Of a stretch of 64,000 nucleotides of DNA, positions 16,358-24,739 are shown piece by piece. Position numbers and translations under genes: made by a program. The stretch covers positions 1-64,000 of the forward strand of contig JALHNQ010000011.1 of NCBI GenBank assembly GCA_022843405.1, written 5' to 3'. Origin of the DNA: Methylocystis sp. (lineage in GTDB: Bacteria; Pseudomonadota; Alphaproteobacteria; Rhizobiales; Beijerinckiaceae). The stretch's first letter is position 1. Each line of letters begins with the position of its first letter. Below the pieces are notes generated by a model. The model saw nothing but the letters and a program-made list of their open reading frames with translations. It made no database searches and was not told the DNA's origin.

Positions 16358-17275
16358 ATGGGCGCGGGGCATTCACACGCGGCGGCAACTCCTTCCGGAA
16401 CCGCCGCGGGGCGGCACAAGAGCAGGCTTACGGGGGCGCTTGCTCTCACCACGACGTTCATGGCGATCGAGGTGATCGGCGGTCTGTGGACGGGGAGCCT
16501 CGCGCTTCTCGCGGATGCGGCGCATATGCTGACCGACGCCGGCGGTCTGGCGCTGGCGCTGATCGCCATTCGTTTCTCTGAACGCCCCGCGACGCCGCAG
16601 AAGACCTACGGCTATGTCCGCATGGAGGTGCTGTCGGCGCTGACGAATGCAGTCGTTCTCCTTCTGCTGACGATCTACATCTTCTATGAAGCCTACCAGC
16701 GTTTCCTGAACCCGCCGGAAATCCTGGGCAGTCCGATGCTGGCGGTGGCGGTGGTCGGCCTTGCGGTCAATCTGATCAGCATGAAGCTCCTCTCCGCGGG
16801 GTCGTCGGAAAGCCTCAATGTGAAGGGAGCCTATTTCGAGGTGCTGAGCGACATGCTCGGCTCGCTCGGGGTCATCGTCGCCGCGGCCGTCGTCATGCTC
16901 ACGGGCTGGACGCTCGCCGATCCGATCATCGGCGCCGGCATCGGGCTCTTCATCATTCCGCGCACCTGGATCCTACTGAAACAGACAATCCACATCCTCA
17001 TGGAGGGCACGCCGCCCGAAGTCGACATCGCGCTGCTGGAGCAAAAGCTGCTGGACATACCTAGCGTGACCGCCGTCCACGATGTTCATGTCTGGACAAT
17101 CACCTCCGGCATCGACGCCATGAGCTGCCACCTCGTCTTGGCGGACATGGCTCAAGCACGGGCGACCCTTGTCAGCGCCCATGAGGTGATGAAGACCGGC
17201 TTCGGCTTGACCCACACAACAATCCAGATCGAAGACCAGAGCCTGCGCGAGGCCGAGGATGAGATAAGGCTGTAG
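16358..17275 (+). CDS. Cation diffusion facilitator (CzcD/ZitB type)
   Basis: A 305-aa CDF transporter that exchanges cytoplasmic Zn/Cd/Co for protons. TM2 and TM5 carry the paired metal-site motifs (ADAAHMLTDAGG; EVLSDMLGSLGV), followed by the family C-terminal domain (VTAVHDVHVWTITSGIDAMSCHLVL). The N-terminus is His-containing. I start at ATG 16358; the track used a TTG six bases earlier. It follows the His-tailed permease by 15 bases and is probably co-transcribed with it. Confidence 0.9.
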   Translation: MGAGHSHAAATPSGTAAGRHKSRLTGALALTTTFMAIEVIGGLWTGSLALLADAAHMLTDAGGLALALIAIRFSERPATPQKTYGYVRMEVLSALTNAVVLLLLTIYIFYEAYQRFLNPPEILGSPMLAVAVVGLAVNLISMKLLSAGSSESLNVKGAYFEVLSDMLGSLGVIVAAAVVMLTGWTLADPIIGAGIGLFIIPRTWILLKQTIHILMEGTPPEVDIALLEQKLLDIPSVTAVHDVHVWTITSGIDAMSCHLVLADMAQARATLVSAHEVMKTGFGLTHTTIQIEDQSLREAEDEIRL

Positions 17276-17285
17276 TGGCAACGGC

Positions 17286-17474
17286 ATGGCACACAGCCCC
17301 TGGTTTATCTTGGCATTTGCCGCCTCGTGCGCCTTGGATTCGGCTTATGGGTTTCTTCAAGGCGCGTGGCCGTTTGGAGTGGTTGAGGCGATCTGGTCTC
17401 TGGTTGCTCTCCGGCGATGGTGGTTCGCGAGCCGCGCTAAATTCAAGAATTCCGGGGAAAAAGTCACGGCTTGA
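17286..17474 (+). CDS. Short paralogue of the 14958-15173 membrane protein
   Basis: A 62-aa reading (PWFILAFAASCALDSAYGFLQ..., WSLVALRRWW) that lines up with the C-terminal 50 residues of the protein at 14958-15173; the N-terminal helix is missing. Nucleotide identity over the shared part looks to be roughly 70 percent by eye, so this is an old duplication. It begins 11 bases after the CDF gene. It may be a degenerate fragment rather than a working gene. Confidence 0.45.
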   Translation: MAHSPWFILAFAASCALDSAYGFLQGAWPFGVVEAIWSLVALRRWWFASRAKFKNSGEKVTA

Positions 17475-17605
17475 ACGAGCGACGGCGCGATCCGCCTCGC
17501 CGCGTTGTGCGAGGAATGCTGTTGTTGGCTCCCGCTTCGACTGGCCGAAGCGAGTTCGGGGGACGAAGAGACGCTCGCCTTGCACCTCGAACCAAAGCCT
17601 CACGG

Positions 17606-18240
17606 TTACGCTGCGCACCGCTCCAACATTGGCGGCGAGGAGCCGATGAACATGACGAGCTTGCGGCGACTTTGCGCGATTGCCGCGAGCGTGCACGCGT
17701 CGCGCGCGCCGGTGACGCCACGCAGCCGAAGGCGGCGGAAATTGAGATTACGCTTCAAATGCGCGAACAGCATCTCGACCTTGCGGCGTTCACGCGCGGA
17801 GTGCTTAAACGCCTCGATTCCCCCAAGGCCGGCGGCATGTTGGCGCACATCTTCATGGGCGTTGACCGACAAGGAGCGATACGCCGGGCGTGGCGCATTG
17901 TGATTTGAAGGGGCAATGGCCGCCATCGGTGCGACTGGCGCGATAGATCAGCATCCTGTTGTCGCGCCGTTCGCAGGCTAGCAGGACGGACTTGCCGCCG
18001 GGACAAAAAAGGCGTTGTTCTCACATTCGAGGGCAAACTCGTTGCGCGTGACGACGCCATAAGTTTGCGCGTCGCGATCGAGCACCGGAATATGCGATTC
18101 GAATCCGCGCTCCGTCAGCCACGCCTACATGTCGCGGGGACCATTTGCGGCGTCCGCCGCCAGTGGCTCGGTCTGCCGACGCTTGCAGCCATAGCTCTTG
18201 ATCAGCCACCGAACATCCCGCGCATCGCTTCCGGCGCAGT
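17606..18240 (-). pseudogene. IS1182-like transposase remnant
   Basis: The minus strand reads as the C-terminal half of an IS1182/IS5-type DDE transposase: AWLTERGFESHIPVLDRDAQTYG, a zinc-binding-type stretch (CPFKSQCATP), then SARERRKVEMLFAHLKRNLNFRRLRLRG. It is broken by in-frame stops and at least one frameshift (the GGKSVLLACERRDNRMLIYRAS part is in another frame). No N-terminus or terminal repeats found. The neighbouring 17475-17605 and 18241-18447 hold no supportable gene. Confidence 0.65.
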
Positions 18241-18447
18241 TCAAGAAGTCGATGGCTTTGCGCCTCGCTCATGGGCCGATTGCGATATCCGTCGATTTTC
18301 CGGTTCGGAAATCGATTTACTGCGAGCAAACTGGCGCAGAAAATTTGGATAAATGGCCGTAAATACTGATAGCAACGGGCTAATCGAGGAGGGGCTCCGG
18401 CAAGGAGCGCCGACCCGAAGGAGTTTGGGCTCGCGACGAGAAAGATC

Positions 18448-21400
18448 ATGAAGGAACAAGGCGTCCCTGCTCGGCGTGACCGGGAAACCCAGACGGCATT
18501 GACCGCGAATAACGACATTCGCCAGAAGCCGTCTGCGGGAGGCGGCGATCGCTATAGCTTCAAGATCCAAGGCCTGGATTGCGCCGAGGAAGTGGCGGTC
18601 TTGCGCGGCGAGATCGGCCCACTCGTCGGCGGCGAGGATAATCTCGCGTTCGACGTCTTGAGCGGCCGTATGACCGTGTTGGACAGCGCCCCGCCCGTCT
18701 CGACTGATGAGATTATCAATGCTGTCCGCCGTACCGGCATGACCTCTAAGGAATGGCGTCGTGAGGAGAAGGAGTCATCGGAAGCCGGCGATCGGCGCCG
18801 TCGCCAGCAAGTTTGGTTCACCAGCCTGAGTGGACTGTCGGTGGCGGCGGGATTTGCCATTCATGTCTGGCTTGCTGGCGGTTTCGGCGAAGGCCTGCGG
18901 CTTCTGGCTGGTCACGACGAGCGGGCCGTTCCTCTGCCGGAGATGATCGCCTACGCATCCGCGGTCGCCTTCGGTATTCGTTTCGTTATCGTCAAGGCTT
19001 GGTCTGCGATACGTGGCCTGCGGGCCGACATGAATCTCCTGATGGTGGTCGCCGTCGCTGGCGCCATCGCGATTGACCAGTGGTTCGAGGCCGCGACCGT
19101 ATCGTTCCTCTTCGCACTCTCGCTGACGCTGGAGAGTTGGAGCGTGGCGCGCGCGCGCCGCGCCATTGCCGCCCTTCTCGATCTCGCGCCGCCGACAGTC
19201 AGGCTTGTGCGCGCCGATCGATCGGAGGCGGACGTATCGGTAGCCGAAATTAACCCCGGCGACTGCTTTATCGTTCGCGCCGGCGAGCGCATCGCGCTGG
19301 ACGGACGCGTCGCGGCAGGCAGCAGCTCCGTCAACCAGGCGCCCATCACCGGCGAGAGCGTCCCGGTCGAAAAGGCGCCCGGCGCTGAAGTTTTCGCGGG
19401 CACAGTCAACGGTGACGGCACGCTGACTGTGGAGGCCACCAAGGCGGCCGAGAACACGATGCTCGCCCGCATCATTCGCCTCGTCGAAGAAGCGCATGCG
19501 GGACGCGCTCCTTCGGAGCAATGGGTGGAACGTTTCGCGCGCGTCTATACGCCGACGGTGATGGTTCTCGCGATTCTGGTTTTCCTAGGGCCGCCGCTGG
19601 CGCTCGGCGGAGCATGGGACGACTGGTTCTATCGCGCACTCGTCCTGCTCGTGATCGCCTGCCCATGCGCGTTAGTCATCTCGACACCCGTGTCGATCGT
19701 CGCGGCGTTGGCCTCGTCAGCCCGGGCAGGCGTGCTGGTCAAAGGCGGCGCCTATGTCGAACTTCCGGCTCGTCTCAAAGCAATCGCCATGGACAAGACC
19801 GGCACCATCACGCGCGGCGAACCCGAGGTGGTGCGCGTCGTGCCATTCGGCAACCACACGGAGGCCGAACTCTTGGCCCGTGCTGTAGCGCTCGAAGCCA
19901 GATCCACGCACCCGCTTGCGCGCGCCATTCTTCGTTATGCCAAAGAGCAGGGGATTGCCCCGGCGCCGGCCACAGACGTGCAAGCACTCAGAGGAAAGGG
20001 GCTCACCGGAACCTTTGACGGCGAACCATTCTGGCTCGGCTCCCATCGTTACGTCGTCGAGCGCGGCCAGAATACCCTCGAGTCCGCGGAACAAACTGAA
20101 GCATTAGAGGCGGATGGCAAGACGGTCATCGCTGTCGGCAATCCTCGACATATCTGCGGCCTCATCGCCGTTGCCGACACGATACGACCCGAAGCACGCG
20201 CCATCGTGCAGCAGCTGCACGCCGTCGGGATCGCGCACGTCGTTATGCTGACGGGCGACAATCGGGTCACTGCTGAATCTATCGCGCGTATGGTTGGTAT
20301 GGACGAGGTGTACGCCGAGCTGTTGCCTGAGGACAAGGTCAAGAAAGTCGAAGAGCTCGTCGGCCGCTACGGTACAGTTGCCATGGTAGGCGATGGCGTG
20401 AATGACGCACCAGCGTTGGCGCGCGCTAACTTAGGAATCGCCATGGGCGCAATCGGCTCTGATGCCGCAATTGAAACGGCCGATATCGCGCTAATGACCG
20501 ATGATATTGCGAAGTTGCCCTGGCTAGTGCGTCACGCCAAACGGACACTCGCTATCATCCGTCAGAACATCGTGTTCTCGCTCGGCGTCAAGGCGATCTT
20601 CATGGCGCTCACTCTTGGGGGGTTCGCCACCTTATGGGGCGCGATCGCCGCCGATGTCGGCGCCTCGCTCGTCGTGGTCACAAACGCGCTGCGCCTCTTG
20701 CGACCCCGCGATGTGAAAACGGAAGCAGAACCAATTGCCGAGCGATCCCATCCAATCGTTCAGAGTCGAAGAGGCGTTGCGTGGACCGTGTTGGCGGCCG
20801 TGGTGGCGATTTCGTTCGGCGCAATCTTCGTCGCCTACGCGCCGAATTTCCTCCCCCCTGAGCCGAAGCCGGTAGAGAAAACGGAGCCGGCTTCGCCGGA
20901 ACAGGCGGCGCCCATGCCGTCTGTCGTCCCTATGCCGCCTAAAGAAATGGCCGGAGAACGCGAGGCGACAACGAAACCGACGGCCGCCACTCCTGACGAC
21001 TACTTCAAAAAGAATCTGCCGAATGGCTCGGAATTGAACATTCCGAAGTCCGGCGTCGAAGCGAAATTACTTGCGTTCATCGAGAATAGGGCGAAGCCGG
21101 AAAAGGTTGGCTGGTTCGATTTCGACCGTGTGACATTCGAGACGGGCAAGACGAAACCACTGCCGTCTGCGGACGAGCAACTGCACAATGTCGCCAAAAT
21201 ACTCGTCGCCTATCCGAATGTAAGGGCGATCATTGGCGGCCACACCGATAGTCTCGGCAATGCGGGCGCGACTAAGAGGCTGTCACAAGCACGCGCCATC
21301 TTCGTTCTGCGCGAACTGAGTCGTATGGGCGTCGACGCTTCACGCATTCGGGCGAAGGGCTATGGCGGAGACCATCCTGTCGCAACCAACGACACCAAAG

Positions 21401-21450
21401 AAGGGCGAGCGAAAAATCGCCGGATTTCCTTGGGCGTGATCCGAAAATAG
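18448..21450 (+). CDS. P1B-type heavy-metal ATPase fused to OmpA-like domain
   Basis: A 1000-aa single frame. Residues about 30-95 are an HMA-like domain (FKIQGLDCAEEVAVL). Residues about 120-760 form a Zn/Cd/Pb-type P-ATPase: TGES phosphatase loop, CPCALVIS in the transmembrane site, DKTGTITRGE phosphorylation site (about 449), HP motif (STHPLARA) and GDGVNDAPA. Then comes an extra membrane helix (WTVLAAVVAISFGAIFVAY, about 779-797), a Pro-rich linker and, at about 886-1000, an OmpA/MotB peptidoglycan-binding domain (GGHTDSLGN, LSQARAIFVLREL, NRRISLGV). The extra helix would place the OmpA domain in the periplasm, so the fusion is topologically sensible. CadA/ZntA relatives end after the ATPase core, making this about 250 residues longer. 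Confidence 0.88.
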   Translation: MKEQGVPARRDRETQTALTANNDIRQKPSAGGGDRYSFKIQGLDCAEEVAVLRGEIGPLVGGEDNLAFDVLSGRMTVLDSAPPVSTDEIINAVRRTGMTSKEWRREEKESSEAGDRRRRQQVWFTSLSGLSVAAGFAIHVWLAGGFGEGLRLLAGHDERAVPLPEMIAYASAVAFGIRFVIVKAWSAIRGLRADMNLLMVVAVAGAIAIDQWFEAATVSFLFALSLTLESWSVARARRAIAALLDLAPPTVRLVRADRSEADVSVAEINPGDCFIVRAGERIALDGRVAAGSSSVNQAPITGESVPVEKAPGAEVFAGTVNGDGTLTVEATKAAENTMLARIIRLVEEAHAGRAPSEQWVERFARVYTPTVMVLAILVFLGPPLALGGAWDDWFYRALVLLVIACPCALVISTPVSIVAALASSARAGVLVKGGAYVELPARLKAIAMDKTGTITRGEPEVVRVVPFGNHTEAELLARAVALEARSTHPLARAILRYAKEQGIAPAPATDVQALRGKGLTGTFDGEPFWLGSHRYVVERGQNTLESAEQTEALEADGKTVIAVGNPRHICGLIAVADTIRPEARAIVQQLHAVGIAHVVMLTGDNRVTAESIARMVGMDEVYAELLPEDKVKKVEELVGRYGTVAMVGDGVNDAPALARANLGIAMGAIGSDAAIETADIALMTDDIAKLPWLVRHAKRTLAIIRQNIVFSLGVKAIFMALTLGGFATLWGAIAADVGASLVVVTNALRLLRPRDVKTEAEPIAERSHPIVQSRRGVAWTVLAAVVAISFGAIFVAYAPNFLPPEPKPVEKTEPASPEQAAPMPSVVPMPPKEMAGEREATTKPTAATPDDYFKKNLPNGSELNIPKSGVEAKLLAFIENRAKPEKVGWFDFDRVTFETGKTKPLPSADEQLHNVAKILVAYPNVRAIIGGHTDSLGNAGATKRLSQARAIFVLRELSRMGVDASRIRAKGYGGDHPVATNDTKEGRAKNRRISLGVIRK

Positions 21451-21519
21451 CTGCTCCAAGAAAAGAGATGTTTCCAGCTTCGCGCAATCGAGAAAATCGC
21501 GGCGGTAGCGCGTCGTCAG

Positions 21520-21840
21520 CTACGGGAAGGTCGCTATGGTGTGACGGTGCGAATCAGGCGCCCGCGTTTGCCCGCGCCTGATTTAGGAATTGCCATGGCG
21601 CAATCTGCTCCGACGCCGCAATAGAAGGGGCTGACGCCGCGCTGTTGATGAACGACATTTCCGAGTCGCCTTGGCTGGCGACCCAGTCCAAACGGCATCA
21701 TCCGCTATAACAACGTGTTCTCGCGCGGCGCCAAGACGATCTTCATTGCGTTAACCCTTGCCGGCTTCGCCACTTTGTGAGGCTCGATCTCGACCAGTTG
21801 CGTCCCGAACATCGCGGCGTCGATCGAGTGGCGCCCACAG
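21520..21840 (+). pseudogene. Decayed 3' part of a second P1B ATPase
   Basis: The DNA after the ATPase-OmpA gene resembles the ATPase hinge-to-TM7/8 region again. GTCGCTATGG..., TTAGGAATTGCCATGG, GACGCCGCAATAGAA and CAAGACGATCTTCATTGCG...GGCTTCGCCACTTTG correspond in order to the intact copy around 20380-20640. It has in-frame stops, frameshifts and small deletions. It is therefore an old tandem relative, not a working gene. An inverted repeat at 21552-21583 lies within it. 21841-21932 holds nothing I recognise. Confidence 0.7.
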
Positions 21841-21932
21841 TCGGGGCTCGACCTGGGAGCGGAGATCCTCCGCTCGATCGAGGCTAAGCGATGTGTTTGG
21901 GAGTGGAGGCGTGCGGCCAAATCAGCCGCGCG

Positions 21933-23318
21933 TCAATGTCTCGAGGCATTCTCGGCTCGTCTTGCGCGCCCACATAAAGTGACCACCACTTGAAACCCCT
22001 GTGGAGCGCAAGCTCCAAAATGCATCTGGCCGCCATAGGCTTCGACGATGTCGGCCGCAATAGAGAGACCGAGCCCCGAACCTTCGGTGGCTTCGTCGAG
22101 CCTGACGCCTCGCTGCCCGAGTTTGGCGATTTGATCCACCGAAACTCCGGGACCGTCGTCTTCGATGACGATGCGCAAGCCGTTTTCGCCCTCTGCGGCG
22201 ATGCGAACCTCGGTGTTCGACCATTTGACAGCATTGTCGAGGAGAACGCCAAGCAGCTCGGTCGCGTCCTCTGGGGAAATGTAAGCTACTGCTTCCGTCG
22301 AGACCTCGATGCGCCAGGAGATCCTCGATCCCTTTGGACTGCGCGAGAGCGTCCTGATGACACTTTCGATTACGTTGCGGATTGCAATCCCTTCCTTGGC
22401 CATCCCGGGGGCAAATTGCAAGCGCGCCCTGGAAAGCTCATGGTTGATGAGGCGACGCATGCCGAATGCGAGGTCTTGCAGTTCGTCAGCGATCTCCGTC
22501 TCGCCTTTTCGCCGCAACCTTTCTGCGTCTGTTGCCAAGACTGTCAGCGGCGTCTTGAGGCCATGCGCTAAATCGGCCGCGCGGGCTTTTGCGCTTTCGA
22601 TGGCCTTGGCTTTGGCGTCGAGAAGAGAATTGACTTCGGCGACGAGAGGCATGATTTCTTCCGGCTCGTCGACAGCGATAGCCTTCTGCTCGCCGGCGCG
22701 AACGGCGTTTACGCTTCGACGCAGAGCTTCCAGCGGTCTGAGCCCAATAGCAATCTGTCCCCAGGCTGCAACCAGCAGAACCACGGCCAGGATTGCAAGA
22801 GACAGGCCGACGTCGCCGGAGAATTCGCGACGCGCTTCGACGATCTCTTTGCGATCGAGCGCCGCCGTCATCCGTAACCGCCGCGTGGCGCCGCCGACCG
22901 TGTAAATCACCCGGCGCTCGCTGACGAATAGCGTTTCGCCGCTCGGTCCGGGCAAATCGTGATGGTGCACGACCCCAGGCTCCAAGACATCCTGGGGGAG
23001 GTCGATGACGTGATCCCACAGCGAGCGCGACCGCAGCTTGACGCCGCTGGCGTCATCAACGATCTGCCAATAGAGGCCGCTCAATGGCTGATCAAAGCGC
23101 GGATCGGCCAACGGTCGATTGAGCTGAAGCGAACCATCGGAAATTACAGAAACGTTCGCCGCAAGCTGTCGGACATAAGTATCGAGTTCGATCCCGATGC
23201 GACGGACCACGTAACGCTCAAAGACGCTAACCAGCCCCGTGCCGGCAACAAAAAGGGCGATAATCAGCGATATGGCCGCCGCAACAAAGAGACGCAGCCG
23301 TAAGGACTTGGCGCTCAT
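21933..23318 (-). CDS. Sensor histidine kinase of metal-response type
   Basis: A 461-aa membrane kinase with an N-terminal helix (9-30), a periplasmic sensor of about 140 residues, a second helix (about 172-192) and HAMP. The H-box is DLAHGLKTPLTVL, followed by an HATPase domain (LGVLLDNAVKWS, IEDDGPGVS, GSGLGLSIA). Its start overlaps the response regulator stop (ATGA). It lies between the ATPase-OmpA gene and a divergent RND efflux operon, so it probably senses periplasmic metal and controls one or both. The periplasmic domain lacks obvious His/Cys clusters, leaving the ligand open. Confidence 0.88.
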   Translation of the reverse strand: MSAKSLRLRLFVAAAISLIIALFVAGTGLVSVFERYVVRRIGIELDTYVRQLAANVSVISDGSLQLNRPLADPRFDQPLSGLYWQIVDDASGVKLRSRSLWDHVIDLPQDVLEPGVVHHHDLPGPSGETLFVSERRVIYTVGGATRRLRMTAALDRKEIVEARREFSGDVGLSLAILAVVLLVAAWGQIAIGLRPLEALRRSVNAVRAGEQKAIAVDEPEEIMPLVAEVNSLLDAKAKAIESAKARAADLAHGLKTPLTVLATDAERLRRKGETEIADELQDLAFGMRRLINHELSRARLQFAPGMAKEGIAIRNVIESVIRTLSRSPKGSRISWRIEVSTEAVAYISPEDATELLGVLLDNAVKWSNTEVRIAAEGENGLRIVIEDDGPGVSVDQIAKLGQRGVRLDEATEGSGLGLSIAADIVEAYGGQMHFGACAPQGFQVVVTLCGRARRAENASRH

Positions 23319-23977
23319 CCGTCCCTGCCAATGAAGTAGCCGAATCCGCGGCGTGTTTCGATACAGTCGAGGCCAATTTTCTTGCGTACGCGCCCAATAA
23401 GAACTTCGATTGCGTTGCTGTCCTTGTCAAAATCATGAGAAAAGAGTTGTTCTAGGAGCTCGGAATGCGGCACGACTCGGCCAGAATGGTGCATCAAATA
23501 ACTAAGCAGCCGATATTCTTGCGGGGTGAGATTGATAGGTGCGCCGTCGCGCGTCACTCGCATTTGCCGAGTGTCGAGGCTCAAAGCGCCAATCGTAATA
23601 ATCGGCGCGGAAAGTCCTGCCGATCGACGCACAATGGCGCGAAGACGCGCCAGCAATTCCTCCATTTTGAAAGGTTTGGGCAAATAATCGTCGGCGCCGC
23701 AATTGATGCCTTCCACCCTTTCCATCCAGGTATCTCGCGAGGTGAGGATGAGGATGGGCATGGCGCGGCCGTTGGCGCGCCATCTCTTCAATATCGAGAG
23801 GCCATCCATGCGGGGTAGGCCGAGATCGAGAATGACCGCCGCGTAGTCCTCGGTATCGCCTTTGAACCAAGCTTCTTCTCCATCGCATTCGCGGTCGATC
23901 AAATAGCCTGCATCGGTGAGCGCCTCCTCGACGTTGCGGGCGATCCTATCGTCATCTTCCACCAGCAGAATACGCAT
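23315..23977 (-). CDS. OmpR/PhoB-family response regulator
   Basis: A 220-aa response regulator. The receiver begins MRILLVEDDDRIARNVEEAL with the phospho-acceptor in VILDLGLPRMDG, the switch Thr in ILILTSRD and Lys in YLPKPF; the winged-helix DNA-binding domain carries LTPQEYRLLSYLMHHSGRVV and IEVLIGRVRKKIG. I start at 23977, where the receiver begins; the track adds 33 non-homologous residues. The stop overlaps the kinase start, and the start overlaps the PepSY-gene stop by one base, giving a three-gene unit. Confidence 0.9.
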   Translation of the reverse strand: MRILLVEDDDRIARNVEEALTDAGYLIDRECDGEEAWFKGDTEDYAAVILDLGLPRMDGLSILKRWRANGRAMPILILTSRDTWMERVEGINCGADDYLPKPFKMEELLARLRAIVRRSAGLSAPIITIGALSLDTRQMRVTRDGAPINLTPQEYRLLSYLMHHSGRVVPHSELLEQLFSHDFDKDSNAIEVLIGRVRKKIGLDCIETRRGFGYFIGRDG

Positions 23978-24309
23978 TATTTGCCTCTGGTTTCGAGAAC
24001 CTTGGCCGTTCGTGCGTCGACAAGTACCTCGATCATGGAATTTCCAGGCGCAATAATCTTGATTTGGTATAGCCAAGTTTCGCGCTCTCGCTCCAGCTCA
24101 ATACCAACGATTTCGCCATGAATTGTCTTGCGCACCTCCGACAGCACGGTTTCCAGCGGCAAAATTTCGCCACGCTCGAGCGCCCCGAGCGCGACGTCGT
24201 GATCATCGCGGCGCTTGCCGATCTCATTGCCGAACGTGACGCTCGCGGCAAGGCTAGCGGAAAGCGCGAAGACCACGCCGACAGACGTTCCTCGAAAATT
24301 TTTGCGCAT
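23977..24309 (-). CDS. Exported PepSY-domain protein
   Basis: A 110-aa protein with a signal peptide (RGTSVGVVFALSASLAASVTFG) and one PepSY domain (LPLETVLSEVRKTIHGEIVGIELERERETWLYQIKII, VLVDARTAKVLETRGK). PepSY proteins of this size often precede metal-responsive two-component genes and are thought to modulate the sensor. An alternative start three codons earlier (24318) is equally possible. First gene of the PepSY-regulator-kinase operon, divergent from the CzcBAC-type operon. Confidence 0.8.
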   Translation of the reverse strand: MRKNFRGTSVGVVFALSASLAASVTFGNEIGKRRDDHDVALGALERGEILPLETVLSEVRKTIHGEIVGIELERERETWLYQIKIIAPGNSMIEVLVDARTAKVLETRGK

Positions 24310-24739
24310 GAGCGACATATCCGCGACTGTTGCTGTCAAATCGCTAACAAGCTCGGATAGCAAATCGACAGGCGCGAGTTGTTACTGTCGCCCCGTCGCC
24401 CTGGATATTCTGGGCCCGCCAATCAACAGAAGATTACAACAATGCTTCACATCCTGAAAATATTGGGCTTTGTCGCGACTTCGGCACGGGCCCCTTTGCA
24501 CTCGTCGGTGAAAATCACCCCCGCGAAAATGGTCATTGCGGTGATGCGGCGCGCACAAATGGCTACCTGAAGCCGCGATCAAGGCCAGAATGGACGACTT
24601 AGGATATGACGCGCGCAAGACTTGCATATCGCATGAGGATTGTTCGGGCTTCGGCGCATCGGCATTTTCCGACTGACGCCGACGCTCTCTCAAATTATTC
24701 AAACCCCTTTGCTTTCGCATCTGAAGGCAGGTTGGGGAC
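24310..24739. other. Divergent promoter region of regulator and efflux operons
   Basis: About 430 bases between the PepSY gene and the RND adaptor gene. No convincing gene: a 42-codon reading at 24442-24570 has no ribosome site or recognisable content. Both promoters should lie here, along with the binding site of the response regulator, but I cannot point to a clear direct repeat. Confidence 0.4.

Noticed and set aside
17464-17908. Overlapping ORFs on both strands beside the IS1182-like remnant
   Set aside because: They are frames of the decayed transposase or its complement; only the HLKRNLNF frame has homologous content.
21552-21583. Inverted repeat AATCAGGCGC...GCGCCTGATT as a terminator of the ATPase-OmpA gene
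   Set aside because: It falls within the decayed ATPase copy, where the intact gene has related sequence, and has no T-run. A terminator role cannot be excluded, but decay explains it.
24442-24570. 42-codon ORF in the czc divergent promoter region
   Set aside because: No ribosome site, basic low-information sequence, and it overlaps the expected promoters.
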